Below are positions 1-11,636 of a DNA stretch of 64,000 bases, in pieces; the stretch's first letter is position 1, and each line of letters opens with the position of its first letter. This DNA is from Juglans regia (lineage: Eukaryota > Streptophyta > Magnoliopsida > Fagales > Juglandaceae), in assembly GCF_001411555.2 (NCBI RefSeq), contig NC_049911.1, forward strand, positions 30,973,044-31,037,043, in the 5' to 3' direction. Below the pieces are notes generated by a model. It had not been told where the DNA came from. It ran no database searches and saw only the letters and a program-made list of their open reading frames with translations. The position numbers were made by a program, and so were the translations under genes.

Positions 1-1413
1 AGATAAATTACCTGCATTTTTGTAGCATAATTACCAGCTGCTAGCGTTCGTGTTCTTGTTTTAAAACTATCTTTCTCTTCCCCATTAGAGTATCGTGATC
101 TTTGTTCTCGAAAGATAACAAGACTTGATCAAATATTCCGGCATGTTTTCAAACTACACTCATGCACGACGTTCTCCTCCAATATCTGACTGTGCATGGG
201 AATCATGAACTACAATATTTGAGTTAGATCAAGCAAAACAGTACTTGGGGATGGTCTCTATATGATCAATCTCTCAACCCATTTACAGATCTATGCCCTT
301 CGGATGTCGAGAAAACCACACTAGAAAGTCAGGATCTGAGCAGTGCTATTTATTAACAAGCTACTCGACTCATTGGACACGAAATATAACAAAATTATTG
401 TCTCAGATCCTAATTAATAATTTTATTTATTTTGGTTAACTTGGACTGTTTAAGTTAATTCTACAATAATGCATATATAAAGTCGTAATTACTACTTTAT
501 CTGGTCGGATTTTCCTGCTTTTCGGGCATGAAGGTCTTCATTGTCGTGTTATCATTTAAGTACATCGTGGTCGAGTTGGAAATGGAGCTCAAACGTGCAT
601 GCAAGCCACGGTAACACGAGGGAAACCCTCTCTCACTCATGCGGCTCTAAAGTTTTTTTTAGCATCCACACCAGGACATGAAATCGCTTTTACATCCTAA
701 TTCACATTGGATTACAGCAAGTGGAACTAGAAAAGCTAAAGATTTTTTAATTTTTTAATTTTTTTAACCATAGATGCTTTTTAAGAAATAGGAGACAAAG
801 TGCTAAGCAATCACGATCACAAATCATAAAATATTCCAATTAAAGTCATCATCTAAGAATCTCTCGCACCCTTTTTAAAATAATGAAATGGGAATGTCTG
901 TTGCCTTTGAGCAAAGCTAAGATAAGAAAGTAGGAATTTGCAATGATGGTGTAATGCAGATTGAGGAACAGATTGGAGGGGATGAAATGAGGTGGTGTGG
1001 TCAAAGCAAGCCCCTTTGCATTATTGGGAAACATTGAGCTGGTTTTGTACTTAGCAGGACCTAAAAAAGAAGAGATAAAAAAAAAAAAAGCAAATTCAAT
1101 AATGTAATGGCGCCACTTCCATATTGCAGACATCATTTCATGGAGTTTAATCATTAGCCCCTCCCAATTCCCTTCACTTCATTTTGCAAAATCTTCATTC
1201 CAATATGAGCCAAAAGGTTCAGTTTTGAAAAGTAACTTAACACTTTGGTTAGAGACAGAAAGCTGGCCCCCCCACCTTTTCTTTTTTCATTAATTGCCCA
1301 TTTCTTCCACTAGCACGTCTAAAGAAGCAAAATCAAAATCTTACATCACCCTCCCCCCACAATTTCCTCCTTGTGCATGCAAAACTTTACATGTGACAAA
1401 CGCATGAAGCGTT
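1..1413. other. 3' flank of ANT, no gene seen
   Basis: AT-rich sequence downstream of the minus-strand ANT stop codon. It should contain the ANT 3' UTR and poly(A) site, whose ends cannot be set from sequence alone. The only longer open frame (849-1154) is low-complexity and not protein-like. I see no RNA gene or complete transposon here. Confidence 0.5.
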
Positions 1414-4400
1414 TTAGGTATCGGTCCAAGCAGCAAAAACAGGCAAGTGTGCCATGGAGATTGCACCCGGCCTCAACTGAGCTGTCGGGAACCAAGAACT
1501 AACACCGGCAGCAGGGCTGACAAACTTTGAACCTGAAGGTGGCTTCGCAAAGAGCATTGTGGAGCCGGTCTTATCCGGGCTAACCTCTCTTGAGCTGCTC
1601 AAACTAGTCACTAGAGAGGATGGATTGGAAAAATGGGTTCCAAGTTTGCCAGAGTTATCCACCATCGCCTGGCTTGAGTTCACTGAATCAACGCCAATCA
1701 GATCCTGTAGGGCCATTGAGAAAGAGGCATTTCTGTAGTTGACAGAACTCATAGTCTTCTGATGATGATCAAGTGATTCGACGCAGGCATTTGGTGTTTG
1801 CTGAGGGGATGGGTACAAAACCATCTTCCAATCTGGGCCGTTCCCATTGTCATTCTCGGGGTGATTTGTTTCTTCCCCAACGTTCTGCACTGAGGGGTTA
1901 TAATCAATGGCTTCAGTTCTAGGCTCTGGATCTTTGTTTCGCCTAGCCAGTTCTCCAGCAAGTAGAGTACTGCTGGCCATGATCCTTTCAACATCATATC
2001 TGGTGATGTCGAAGTTAGTTACAGCATTTACCCCGCGAAACTTTATGGCAGCAACGTCATAAGCTTCGGCTGCTTCCTCTTGGGTGCCTGAAATGTAAGT
2101 AAAGGAAGAATATCAGGAAGGGCTTAGAATGTTGAATGTAGCCTTTAGTTATGAGGTTTAAGTTGAAAATCTTTTGTTCCCTTTATTATCTCAAGTGTGA
2201 GGAACAGCCTTAAAAAAGTTCATTGCTAGTCTCAAAGTAGCAATTCAGCCTTATAAAAGCATCGCTATTCACTAGAAGATGGGGGAAAAAAACAAACAAA
2301 GGGCGGAGGTGTCATCAAAACGAACACTTTTGCAATTCTTCAAAGTTATGAACACAACGAGAGCCAAATATAAAAATAAATCACCAAGGAAAAATGCTAA
2401 TAATAAGGAAAATGGAAAAAGAAACTGCATCCGAGGAAATTAATAGATGCATGAACTTACTGAACGTCCCAAGATAAAGGTCCTTGTTCCCTGCAACCCT
2501 GCCAATCCGAGCTTGCCATCTACCATGCTGGTGATGCCTACAAAAGGACAAATGATAAGAAACACAAAAAACCAGAATTCTGGCTGGAATGAACCTTTTT
2601 TGCACAAAAAATCTAAAGAAAAACCTCGTGACGCCCCGGTACATTGAAGCTCCCCTGGAAAACCCACTGCTCTTCCTGCAAGTTAATGGAAAAGCTTGAG
2701 TATAAAGCCGGGAAAATAAGGCAGTAGAATACTACGATAACTAAGAATCATGCCTCCTCAAGTGAGCAACATATTCCTGCCGGCTCATGTTCTTCATTTC
2801 TTCCAATTCTACTTGATAGTTTTCCAACTGAGAAAAGAACAAGAGAATGGGATTTCAGCTACTAAACTTCAAAACAACCAGACCTTCGGGTTTAATCATA
2901 CCGGGAAGTTAATATGGGTGGAAGGTCCCCAGTACTTAAGGGCAGCAAGATCGTAAGCTCTGGCTGCTTTCTCTTCCATATCGTAACCCCCTGAAGTTAA
3001 TATGTGAAATTTATTTATTTCAAACAGTAAATAGATATTTCATACAAAATTCTTCTTTATTTCGTTCTAAGCCGGAAAAACAGCGTACCCAGATAAACTG
3101 AAATGAGCATTATTTGATTGGAAATGGCATCCCCAAGAGGCGTGAACATGGCAAGTAAGAATTAAGGGCAGATGTCAGAGCGTCAACACGAAATGGACAA
3201 AAATTTCCGCAAGAATACTTCCAAACAACGATTGTGAATGGCTATTTTCAATTCCACTAACCTTGCCTTCCTTTCCTGGTTTGTCCTTCCTTTTTGCAAC
3301 TGTTATCCCAAAGATGGGCCTCATATCTACCAGTCCACCTGTGCCTGGTGGAGGTAAACCGACATGGGTTAATTGGTATTCAGAGAGCAAACTAGATTAG
3401 AACTGAACAGACATCGAAAACAAGAACCACGCAAGATAGAGGAACGACTAATGAACTAGAGATTTAGAAATCTCACAAAATAAGTTAACTCGCAGTTAAT
3501 CAAATAAAATCATAACGGAGAACATTGAAGAAACTGAATGGAGCAAGGGAAGCATGAACTAACCTTGTAACACCTCGATACTGTGACGTCCTTTGACCAA
3601 ATGTATCTATGGACTTCCTATGTACAGGCTGCTTTTGAGCAACCTTTCCAGGACCTCTCTTTCTTGTTTCCAAAGCACCACATTCTAATCCATTAGGTGA
3701 TATTTGCCTTGCAGCTGTAACACAGCTGGACTGAGAACCGGGGCTCATGGACAAACTTAGAGACTGTAAATCCCCACAACCCATTGCACCAACAGACCCA
3801 GAAGCTCCACCATCATCAACCATGTTGTTACCCATCTGCTGCCCCAGGGAATGATGTGCAGAGTACTGCCTAGACACCCAATTTTTCAGGCAAGGTATCC
3901 CATCCTCTGAGATTTGAGGGATTTGGGAATCACAATCGGAAATATGGGTCTCCTTAGATTCTTGCTCTAAGTGTTGTTGATAAATCCCATGGCACGGAAG
4001 CCCAGTATAATATTGGTGACTTTGAACTGGAATCTGTTGGTCTTGTTGCCTGAAGGGCTCTTGAAGAAGGTCCAGGGAATGTTCCCTGCTGGTTTCGGCC
4101 TCGGCATTTTGGTTATAATAGATGCTATCTAAGCTAAGAGCCATTGCTTCTCTTTCATGACTTCCATACTCGTGGGTTCCCATGCTTGCACCGCCCAGAA
4201 AGTCCTCCAATTTCGGAGACGGACTTGACACCATCCCTTAATACAGAAATATGAGAGAAATAAATTTTTTATTTTAAAGAAACATTTTTATACACAGAAT
4301 GGAGGTAAATAGGAAAATAAACATAAGCGAACCTTCTGGTTGTGATCTAGTGAGAGCTTCCATGATACAGAGAGACCCATCCGACTTGAGTGGCATTACG

Positions 4401-4648
4401 GACAAAGGGGAGTGAAAACCACCATTTTCTCCGACTACATAACAGATTCCAGAGCTGTTAAGGTGTGAGGAAAGATAGTAGCCAGTAGGGATAGAACCGG
4501 AAACGGCAGCAGAAGAAGCCTGGCCTTGATGATGGTACTGATGCTGATGATGCTGGGGGTCAGTAGTAACCTCCATTTTCATTTGGGGTGAGAGAGAGAA
4601 CCCCAACCAGTTATTATTGCTCCCGTTATTATCATGCATGGACTTCAT
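1414..4648 (-). CDS. ANT: AINTEGUMENTA, double-AP2 transcription factor
   Basis: Nuclear DNA-binding factor that keeps organ-primordium cells dividing and sets organ size and ovule integument growth (known for ANT). Exons read on the minus strand: 4648-4333, 4236-3564, 3344-3262, 3097-3089, 2990-2902, 2827-2754, 2675-2625, 2537-2461, 2087-1414. The total is 2046 nt and 681 aa, with every junction in phase. The euANT motif NWLGFSLSP lies near residues 13-21, PKLEDFLGG near 113-121 and IDTFGQRTS near 315-323. AP2 repeat 1 starts at YRGVTR (325-330) and has the ANT-type insertion ([12 protein letters not shown]). Repeat 2 has YRGVTR ending at 432, then [20 protein letters not shown]. The N terminus (MKSMHDN..) and the stretch [29 protein letters not shown] and the end PVFAAWTDT match ANT rather than BBM, PLT or AIL1. 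The protein is longer than Arabidopsis ANT (555 aa), mainly in Gln/His-rich and C-terminal parts. Intron 6 has a GC donor (2753-2752). Confidence 0.95.
3089..3097 (-). other. ANT: 9-nt microexon of ANT
   Basis: Nine bases between a CAG acceptor and a GTACGC donor, giving the last two bases of Val, then Tyr, Leu and the first base of Gly. They join GRQ to [10 protein letters not shown] in AP2 repeat 1 (VYLGGYD). Without it the conserved VYL is missing, although the frame is kept. A microexon of this size at this place is typical of the AP2/ANT group. Confidence 0.93.
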
Positions 4649-5171
4649 CTTCTTCCCCTCTCTTTCTCTCTCTCTCTCCTTTTCTTTTTCACACTCACAG
4701 GTTCTTCTTATATCCTGCAGTAAGGCAACTCAATCATTGGCAAGCACCTAAACTAATCATAGCGAAATCTCTTGCCTCCCCTCTGAAACTTGGTTTTTTG
4801 TTCTATAGCTACAGGGCTCATGCGAAGAGCTTTATCCACCAGCCAAACTCTTCATTCTATGCACTCCCCACAAAATCTATCTCTCTCTAAAGAGAACAAC
4901 AATATTGGTCTCTTTAAACTAAACAAAAAGAATGAACATTAGCAAACAATGCTGGGGAGCACCCCTTCATTCCATAGGGATCTGTGTATATGAGAAAGAC
5001 CACGTCTTTTGCTTTTCCTCTCACCTCTCTTCTACTCTTTGCCTTTTTCTTAAACCCTACAAAAAACCCGGATCCAATATGACACCAGAACCCAGCTCCA
5101 ACCCATAGAAACCACCGAGTATCTTAAATACACACATAATTCCTTATTACCCAGAAATTATTATCGACTTT

Positions 5172-5202
<31 letters not shown>

Positions 5203-5210
5203 AAGGAAAG
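4649..5210 (-). promoter_or_regulatory. ANT leader and proximal promoter, CT-rich
   Basis: Region directly upstream of the ANT start codon. On the plus strand it carries pyrimidine runs at 4659-4688 and a (CT)n tract at about 5171-5202, seen as GA repeats in the ANT sense. Such GA/CT tracts are common in plant 5' UTRs and bind BPC/GAGA factors (known); a role here is inference. I did not find a convincing TATA box or fix the transcription start. Confidence 0.45.
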
Positions 5211-5439
5211 CCAGTCAGCTGAGTCTAGTGGATGAGCAATGGCCAAATAGAGTCAGATTGCCCAAAACCTGTTTGCTTTTATTTTTTACAGTCACAGAGC
5301 CTTAGATAGATTTGACGAGCCGGACATCTGCCCCATCCAGTCACTTCATACAGTACACAGCCTTCTGTGCCACTCTGCAACTCTAAAAAGGATCCAATTT
5401 TATTCTAATGTTTTATTTCTTCCTTTCTACTTTAAGACC

Positions 5440-5590
5440 CGTTTGATAATGAAATTGTTTTGGTTTAGTTTATCTCCTCTCTCGTTATTATAATTTTTTT
5501 TAAGTTTTTATATAAAATATAATAAATAATTTAATTTTTTCAAATTATAAAATAATAATAATATTAAAAAATAAAATTATAATAATAAAC
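5440..5590 (-). repeat. Degenerate copy of the AT-rich MITE family (reverse)
   Basis: Reads in reverse as the module 'ttataattt..aaaaaattaaattatttattatattttatataaaaa', the core shared with copies at 8.2, 11.4, 28.2, 30.5, 32.2, 37.1 and 40.6 kb. The flank 'gacccgtttgataatgaaattgttttgg' resembles the family's terminal segment. No clear target-site duplication was found. Confidence 0.4.
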
Positions 5591-5668
5591 CGCAGCTAAA
5601 GACTTGCTACTGCTCGAATTTGGTTCCCAGCTTTCAATTCGAAAAACTAAAACAACGACAAACCTAGT

Positions 5669-5807
5669 GTCACGGCCCACTGCCACTTTATATGGGTCAC
5701 AGCCCATCACCAACGTCTACTTGTTAAAAGAAGGATGTGCTATGTGGGTCATCTCCCTCTGATCTCTCCCCACCTTCCCCTTTAATTTTCTGACAGTGGG
5801 CTGTGAC
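5669..5807. promoter_or_regulatory. Inverted repeat of GGCCCA/TGGGC sites upstream of ANT
   Basis: A 14-base arm gtcacggcccactg (5669-5682) is matched at 13 of 14 positions by the reverse complement of cagtgggctgtgac (5794-5807). A third partial copy, gtcacagcccat, lies at 5696-5707. GGCCCA is the site II core bound by TCP factors (known). Their placement about 1 kb upstream of the ANT start suggests a regulatory cluster. It could also be the remnant of a small transposon. Confidence 0.4.
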
Positions 5808-8184
5808 TGTCATCTATGATCTTTTAGGGTGACTAAAAAACAAAAAAATGAATGTAGTAGCTTGTCGAAATGGGAGATTAATTTTTATTTTATTTTCATC
5901 AAATCACTATTTTCGCTACTTTATTGCCTTTTTTTCCACAAGTCTTGTACGTAGGTAGATATAGATCGGATTGGAAGAACCAGCAGACACGTAGAAATTA
6001 CGTTTTCTTAATTTTAAGATTAAAAAATGAATCCCTCCAAACAAAATATTTCCACGAACTGTTCTGTTCTTCATGTTTTTACTATTTGCAGGCAGCAGGA
6101 CCACTTTAAGCCCCCTGGTTCAAAATGGAATGGGGGCTCTTTTTAATTTTATTTTCCAAGCAGTTCAAAATTCCACCTTTTTTTCCCTTTCCTTTCCTGA
6201 GCCAGCCTCCAAACTCCACCTTGAATCAACTGGAAACCAGCCAAGATCGATGTTGAATTTATAATATCCCCAAAAAAATAAAAAACGAAGGGCATTGCAT
6301 TTGCTCCTTATGGTGAGTGAGAGATTTACCCCAGTCAGGGGAGACGGCCCACCATTTTTGCTGGACATTTCAGTGATACAGTAGACGAACTCATCAGTGA
6401 CTACTGTTCTTTTAGAGGCAAAAAAACACTTAAAATCTGCCGTAGGATTTTGGGACCAGTGTGAAATAGTACCAATATGAATTATATTCGACCCATTCTT
6501 TTATTGAAATCTAAGCAATTAGTTAGTAACATTCTATTTACAACTTAATGCGATGTCTTTAAATTAAAAACTACAAGAGAAGGTGGTAAAGGTAATAAAT
6601 TAAGTAAACAAAACCGCAATTTTGTCACATATTACGGTCTTTAAAGATGTCTTCTTTTACTAAAACGATAAAAAGAACAGAGACTCCATTAGCTTTTTAA
6701 GAGGAAGCGAAGGGATATGGTCAACAACTGCTTTCAGCCAAAAAGCAGGAGTGGGTCTTTGATAAACTTGAAATATTCCAGGAATGATGATGAAAAGGGC
6801 CCCCCTCCCCAGACAAGCTTTAGGTGGAAAATCTATTTTATTTTCTATCCTTAAATAGTGTTTTTTTTTTTCTCTCAATTTTATCGTGTTTTGATTACGT
6901 ATGCCTGTTTATGCTTGATGCTGTTTTCTCTTCGCATGTTATTTCTCCAAGAAATTATTTTATAATGTTCATGTTGCAACTCTCAGACATGGTAGTTCGC
7001 ACCCCTCAAGAAAGTGTTTTTTTTCCTTGACTTTTTGAGGTGGTTTTCGGAAATTCTTAACCATGTTTCAAGCTGGTACTTCTGTTGTTCTCACTAATTT
7101 ATGTAGTTTTGTTTTCCTTTCTATTTAATGATAAAACTGATAAATTCATACTGTTTTTTTTTATTTTATTCGGAGAGGGGATCGAATTCAAGACCTCTAT
7201 TTTGAAGATTTGGGTGTTATGTCATCGGATGATATAACTTTGGCATTAAAATGTGTCTAGTTTAACAAAGTTTGTCTGCCGCTCCATTCTTTAAACTGCT
7301 GTCCATGCATGCGTACCATTTTCAGTCACGACTAATAGAATATTCATATTTTTCATATTCTATTTATCGATTGTGTTTTTTCCGGTCAAATTTTGCCTTT
7401 TGCTATTGCTTCTCCTTTTTGCTGTACTTGGCAGGGGAGTTGTGAAATTATCTGCCAGGGTTTTGCTGAGTCTGGTTTCTTCTCGAGTTCCTTTTTATTT
7501 GAGTGGCAATTTAATGTTGCATGCAAATGTGCATGGAAGTCTTCACGGCGACAGAATTTCAAATGGGAATGATGGTGTTTTGAACCTTGAAAGGAAGACT
7601 TGAGTGTTTCGGAGGGAAAAAAGAAGATCTTGGGATCGTGCGTGTGGGTGCATAGAGGTGGGAGGATTTTGATTATTCTGCTTTCTTTTTCTCTTTTAAT
7701 TACATAGCAATGATGAGTGAATCCACCAGCACTAGCACAGAGACCACTGAGTTTTTCTTCTTTTCCCCTTCCCACTTTTTATGATGATATTATGCATGGC
7801 CTTGGCAAGAAGCTAATCGGGGGTTGGTACGTGGTTCTTCTTTAATTTAACTTCTTCTGTATCCTTTAATTTGATCAGTCTCAGGTCTCAGGTCTGAATC
7901 TCGACAGTGATATATGGCTGTGTCTTGCAGACATGGATCAAGAAGTCCAAGAATTCCATTGGATAATAACATTGATTTTTAGTTATCGAAATTGAATGAG
8001 GTGAAAAAAAGGATGCCATCAGCTGTGGCTATCCATTCTACACAATTAAGGAAAGTTCATACACCATATGATTTTGATAAAGGGACTGTTTGTATTTTAT
8101 TTATTTTTTTTAGAATGAAAATGAAAATGAAAGAACAAAAATGCATCTACTAATGTACCCAGTACAAGTCAAGATTATAATGAG

Positions 8185-8700
8185 ATTAGAGCTAGTTTAG
8201 ATACTGAGAATAGATAAAATGGTTTTAGATGAATTTAATAAAATATTGTTATAATATTATTTTTTAATATTATTATTATTTTGAGATTTAAAAAAATTGA
8301 ATTATTTATTATGTTTTGTATATGAATTTTGGAAAATTACAATGATGAGATCAAATGGGTTAAAAATGTTTCTATATTCAAACAGAGACTAGATGGGATA
8401 ATTTTTGAATAATAGTGAAATGATTTATAAATAATAATAAATTTATTTGAAATAATATGTTTTATGGGGTTTTGAGAAATGAGAGAGAAAAAGTTAAATT
8501 AAAATATTATTTTTATTTTAAAATTTGAAATTTGAAAAAGTTAAATTATTTTTTGTATTTTATTTGGAAGTTTAGAAAAACTATAATAAAAATATTATTT
8601 TTATTTTGAAATTTGAAATTTGAAAAAGTTAAATTATTTTTTGTATTTTATTTGGAAGTTTAGAAAAACTATAATGACTAGGTAATGATTAGATGAAAAA
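8185..8700 (+). repeat. AT-rich MITE family copies, partly tandem
   Basis: Two or more overlapping copies of the family core: 'ttgagatttaaaaaaattgaattatttattatgttttgtat' near 8278-8320, then 'tgaaaaagttaaattattttttgtattttatttggaa' twice at 8535-8660. The flanks 'gtttagatactgagaatagataaaatggttttagatgaa' and 'agactagatgggataatttttgaataatagtgaaatgatt' are the kind of ends this family shows. Terminal repeats are too decayed to set borders. Confidence 0.5.
8501..8675. repeat. 88-bp tandem duplication
   Basis: Bases 8501-8588 are repeated almost exactly at 8589-8675, starting at 'aaaatattatttttatttt' and ending at 'gtttagaaaaactataat'. Only one or two bases differ, so the duplication is recent. 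It lies wholly inside MITE-derived sequence. Confidence 0.8.
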
Positions 8701-11412
8701 ATTAAATATTTAAAATTGAAAAGTGTTTTTGTTGTTTGTACATTGAAAGGGTGGCCACCACTTCCAACTCTCGCTGAGAGCTATCGTTAGTTATAGGATC
8801 ATTTTTTTTTCCTTTATTATACATGTATTTTTTAACAATTTTAAATATTTTTTTAAAAAATAAAAAAAAAATTACAATATTATTAAAAAATAATTATTTA
8901 ATCATTAAGTAAAAAAATAAAAAATCACAATGTTAACTTCCAGCGATAAGAATAGTATTTTTTATATTAAAATGAATTGAGAGAAATTTACCGTCCAAAC
9001 CAAATCTTATTATCGCGGAAAAAACTATAGAATTATACTGCAATGACTAAGACACCCCCCGACGTTTGATTATTTCATATTATATTAACAAACGAAATGA
9101 TTAAAATACTTCATTCTGTACATGAAATGAATATTTAACTTGAAATGGAGACAATATCTATCCATGAAACTTAAGTACGAAAGACTTCTAAAACCAGATA
9201 ATAGATGCATGATGCCTTTCAGGCTCTGGTGTTCATCATTTTCATGGTTGTGTCTTCTAAAGTACGTTTTATCTTCCGGCATAAGAAAATTTTTTTATGA
9301 TATTAAAGTAGAAGTTCCCTCTAAATATAACGGCAAAAAATTTATCAGTCGGAAAGCTAGAGAATCAGAATCACTGTTTTGAGGAATAGCACAGTGAAAA
9401 GCAGTTATATTTAACTCATCCCATAAAAACATTATAAATGACTGCACTTCCATAATCCAACATCATTCTGCAATGTCTCTCTCAATTCCAACTTCCTTTT
9501 TAAGGTTTATTTAACCGCTATGCTTTTAAACTGAAGTATTTCTTTTCTGGAAATAATACAATTTGTAATTTGAGAGAAGTCTAGAGGTTGCCCAGCAATC
9601 TGAAAAGTAGATAAGAGGGAGTTAACAACTTCCCACTATTCCTTAGCATTGGAAGCCACATTGCCATGTTAGTATCATCCTCACTTTCTTTCCTTGTGGC
9701 GCCGATGAACAAAGGACAGACTGTTGGTCCAGTGTTAACATTAAGACTGCTCTTAACTGTGAGGCCCAGCCCACAGCGTCATAGACAGAGAGAGAATTAA
9801 ATGAGGGAAGGAGTTATGAGAATCACGTGAGAACACTAAATCCAAACAAAATCTAGAGAAAGATCACGGAAATTGGCCATAATGGGGGGCCAACATAAAG
9901 AAAGAAAAGGGGATTAGGAGATCACTGGATGATGGGTACCCAACGGAGAAGGACAACTAGCTGTGAGTCTGTTTCACTCTTCAGTTTTTTGCTGTTTAAA
10001 ATGCCTCTCTGTATCTCTCTCTTCATTAAGACTCACTTACACGCAGGAGATAGCCTTTTTAACCTCCATTTCGCTTACATCTCTCTCACCATTTTCTATT
10101 TGTCACCGGCCTCTCTCTTTCACACTCTCAGCCATGGATGACATGTCAAAATCTTACCCCATTTGTCATGTCACAATCACCTTACTCTCTCTCCCGCTCT
10201 CGCTTTTATTTATTTTTTCATGGATGGTTAACTTTTCTTTCATTTAGCTACTGCCTTTGGTATGGCTGAAGAGTGAAGAGTCCGCTAGTTTGTCACAATT
10301 GAAGCAAAGACCTATAAGATTAACAGAAATAAGTGGTGCAACTCTTTAAAAGCGCATTCAAGCATTAAGACAAATCAATATAATTAGCCACATCCTAAAA
10401 CACCGCCCTATATTATTTTAGTTCCCAAAAGAATGAAAGATATTTAAAGCATGTAGTTGGAAGAATTCAAAGCCTAGATCTTCCTCCTTTAAAAGGGTTA
10501 GGTGGGCTCCTTGCTCAAATCATAATTCATGCTCTCGTCACCATTCTCTTAGATACGAGATTTGATTTCAACGTCTGATCCCCCCTGGCATAAGGCTTAC
10601 AGCACTTCATCTTATTGCCTTCCCTATTTGCTTGGGTTATGGAACAAGTCTAGGATGGTTAGGATGTTTCTTTTTAAAGTATCGTGGGTTTTTAGGAGCA
10701 AACATGTTCTGACTTTGCCAGGAATGTGATGAAAAAGAAAGCCATTGATCTCGCATCCTCCACCTCTTTAGAAAAATCCTCTTTCACATGATGATCAGCT
10801 GTATGGCACACCTCTTTACCCGATGGATAAAAGTGTCGAACTACTTTATACAGGATAAATGTTTGAAAACTTTACCAAATGAAAACAATTCTGTATCACT
10901 GTGTCATTAATGCAGTTAAAGCAGCAGCAGCAGCAGCTGCTGCAGCAAAGTCTGCTAAAGCCAAATTGTACCATAAAATTCAATTTAAGCCGGTCAAAAA
11001 AATCTTGTACGTAGTTATTGATTTTTTTTTTTCTTTTTGTCTTTTCTTGTACTATATCCAGAATAAGGATTTGATCTCGGATTTTGGGACCTATCCTAAA
11101 CATCACTGCAGATATCGAGATAATCACTCGACAATAATGTTATTATTTGGCGATCATCATAATAGCCATGATCCATCAAGGGTTAATGGTGGTCAACCTC
11201 CACCATGACTTTAATCAGCCGTGCCCAGAAAATACTGCTGACAAACTCGTGGTCTGTAGCATATCCTCGGCCTTCTGGGCTCATTGGAGAATAGGCAGCC
11301 GAGCGTTTTCTATTGTGACGGCTCTAGGTAGCCTGTTGACAAGACTGACCACTCCGATAACCCGGACTTCATTTTTTTTTTACCGTCACCTAGACTGGGG
11401 TTGTCCAATCAC

Positions 11413-11636
11413 TTAGGGTAGGTTTGGGATGAGATGAGAATTTTGTATTTTGTTTTGAAGTTTAAAATATTAAGTTTTGGTATTATTATTGTTTTGAGAT
11501 TTGAAAAAGGTGTATTGGGATTTGAAAAAGTTGAATTGTTTATTATATTTTGTATGGAAATTTAAAAAAGATGTAATGATGAAATGAGATGAGATGAGAA
11601 TTTTGTGTTTTGATTTTGGCCCCAAACCTGCCCTTA
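11413..11636. mobile_element. PIF/Harbinger-type (Tourist-like) MITE with TTA duplication
   Basis: The element spans 11416-11633 (218 bp). Its left end is gggtaggtttggg and its right end cccaaacctgccc, inverted repeats with one mismatch. It is flanked by TTA on both sides (11413-11415 and 11634-11636), the 3-bp target typical of PIF/Harbinger elements. The inside has no coding capacity and contains the 'gatttgaaaaagttgaattgtttattatattttgtatgg' core seen in many other copies in this window. This is the best-preserved copy. Confidence 0.8.

Noticed and set aside
2447..2647. Plus-strand frame across ANT exons 7 and 8
   Set aside because: Antisense of exons with conserved AP2 sequence and crossing an intron; no independent support.
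9929..10247. Overlapping plus-strand frames rich in Ser/Leu/Phe
   Set aside because: Arise from CT-rich sequence. No domain, no splice partner and no codon bias.
10918..10946. GCAGCA/GCTGCT run as a hairpin or coding Ala repeat
   Set aside because: A short triplet run that is self-complementary by nature; no gene or precursor-like arms around it.
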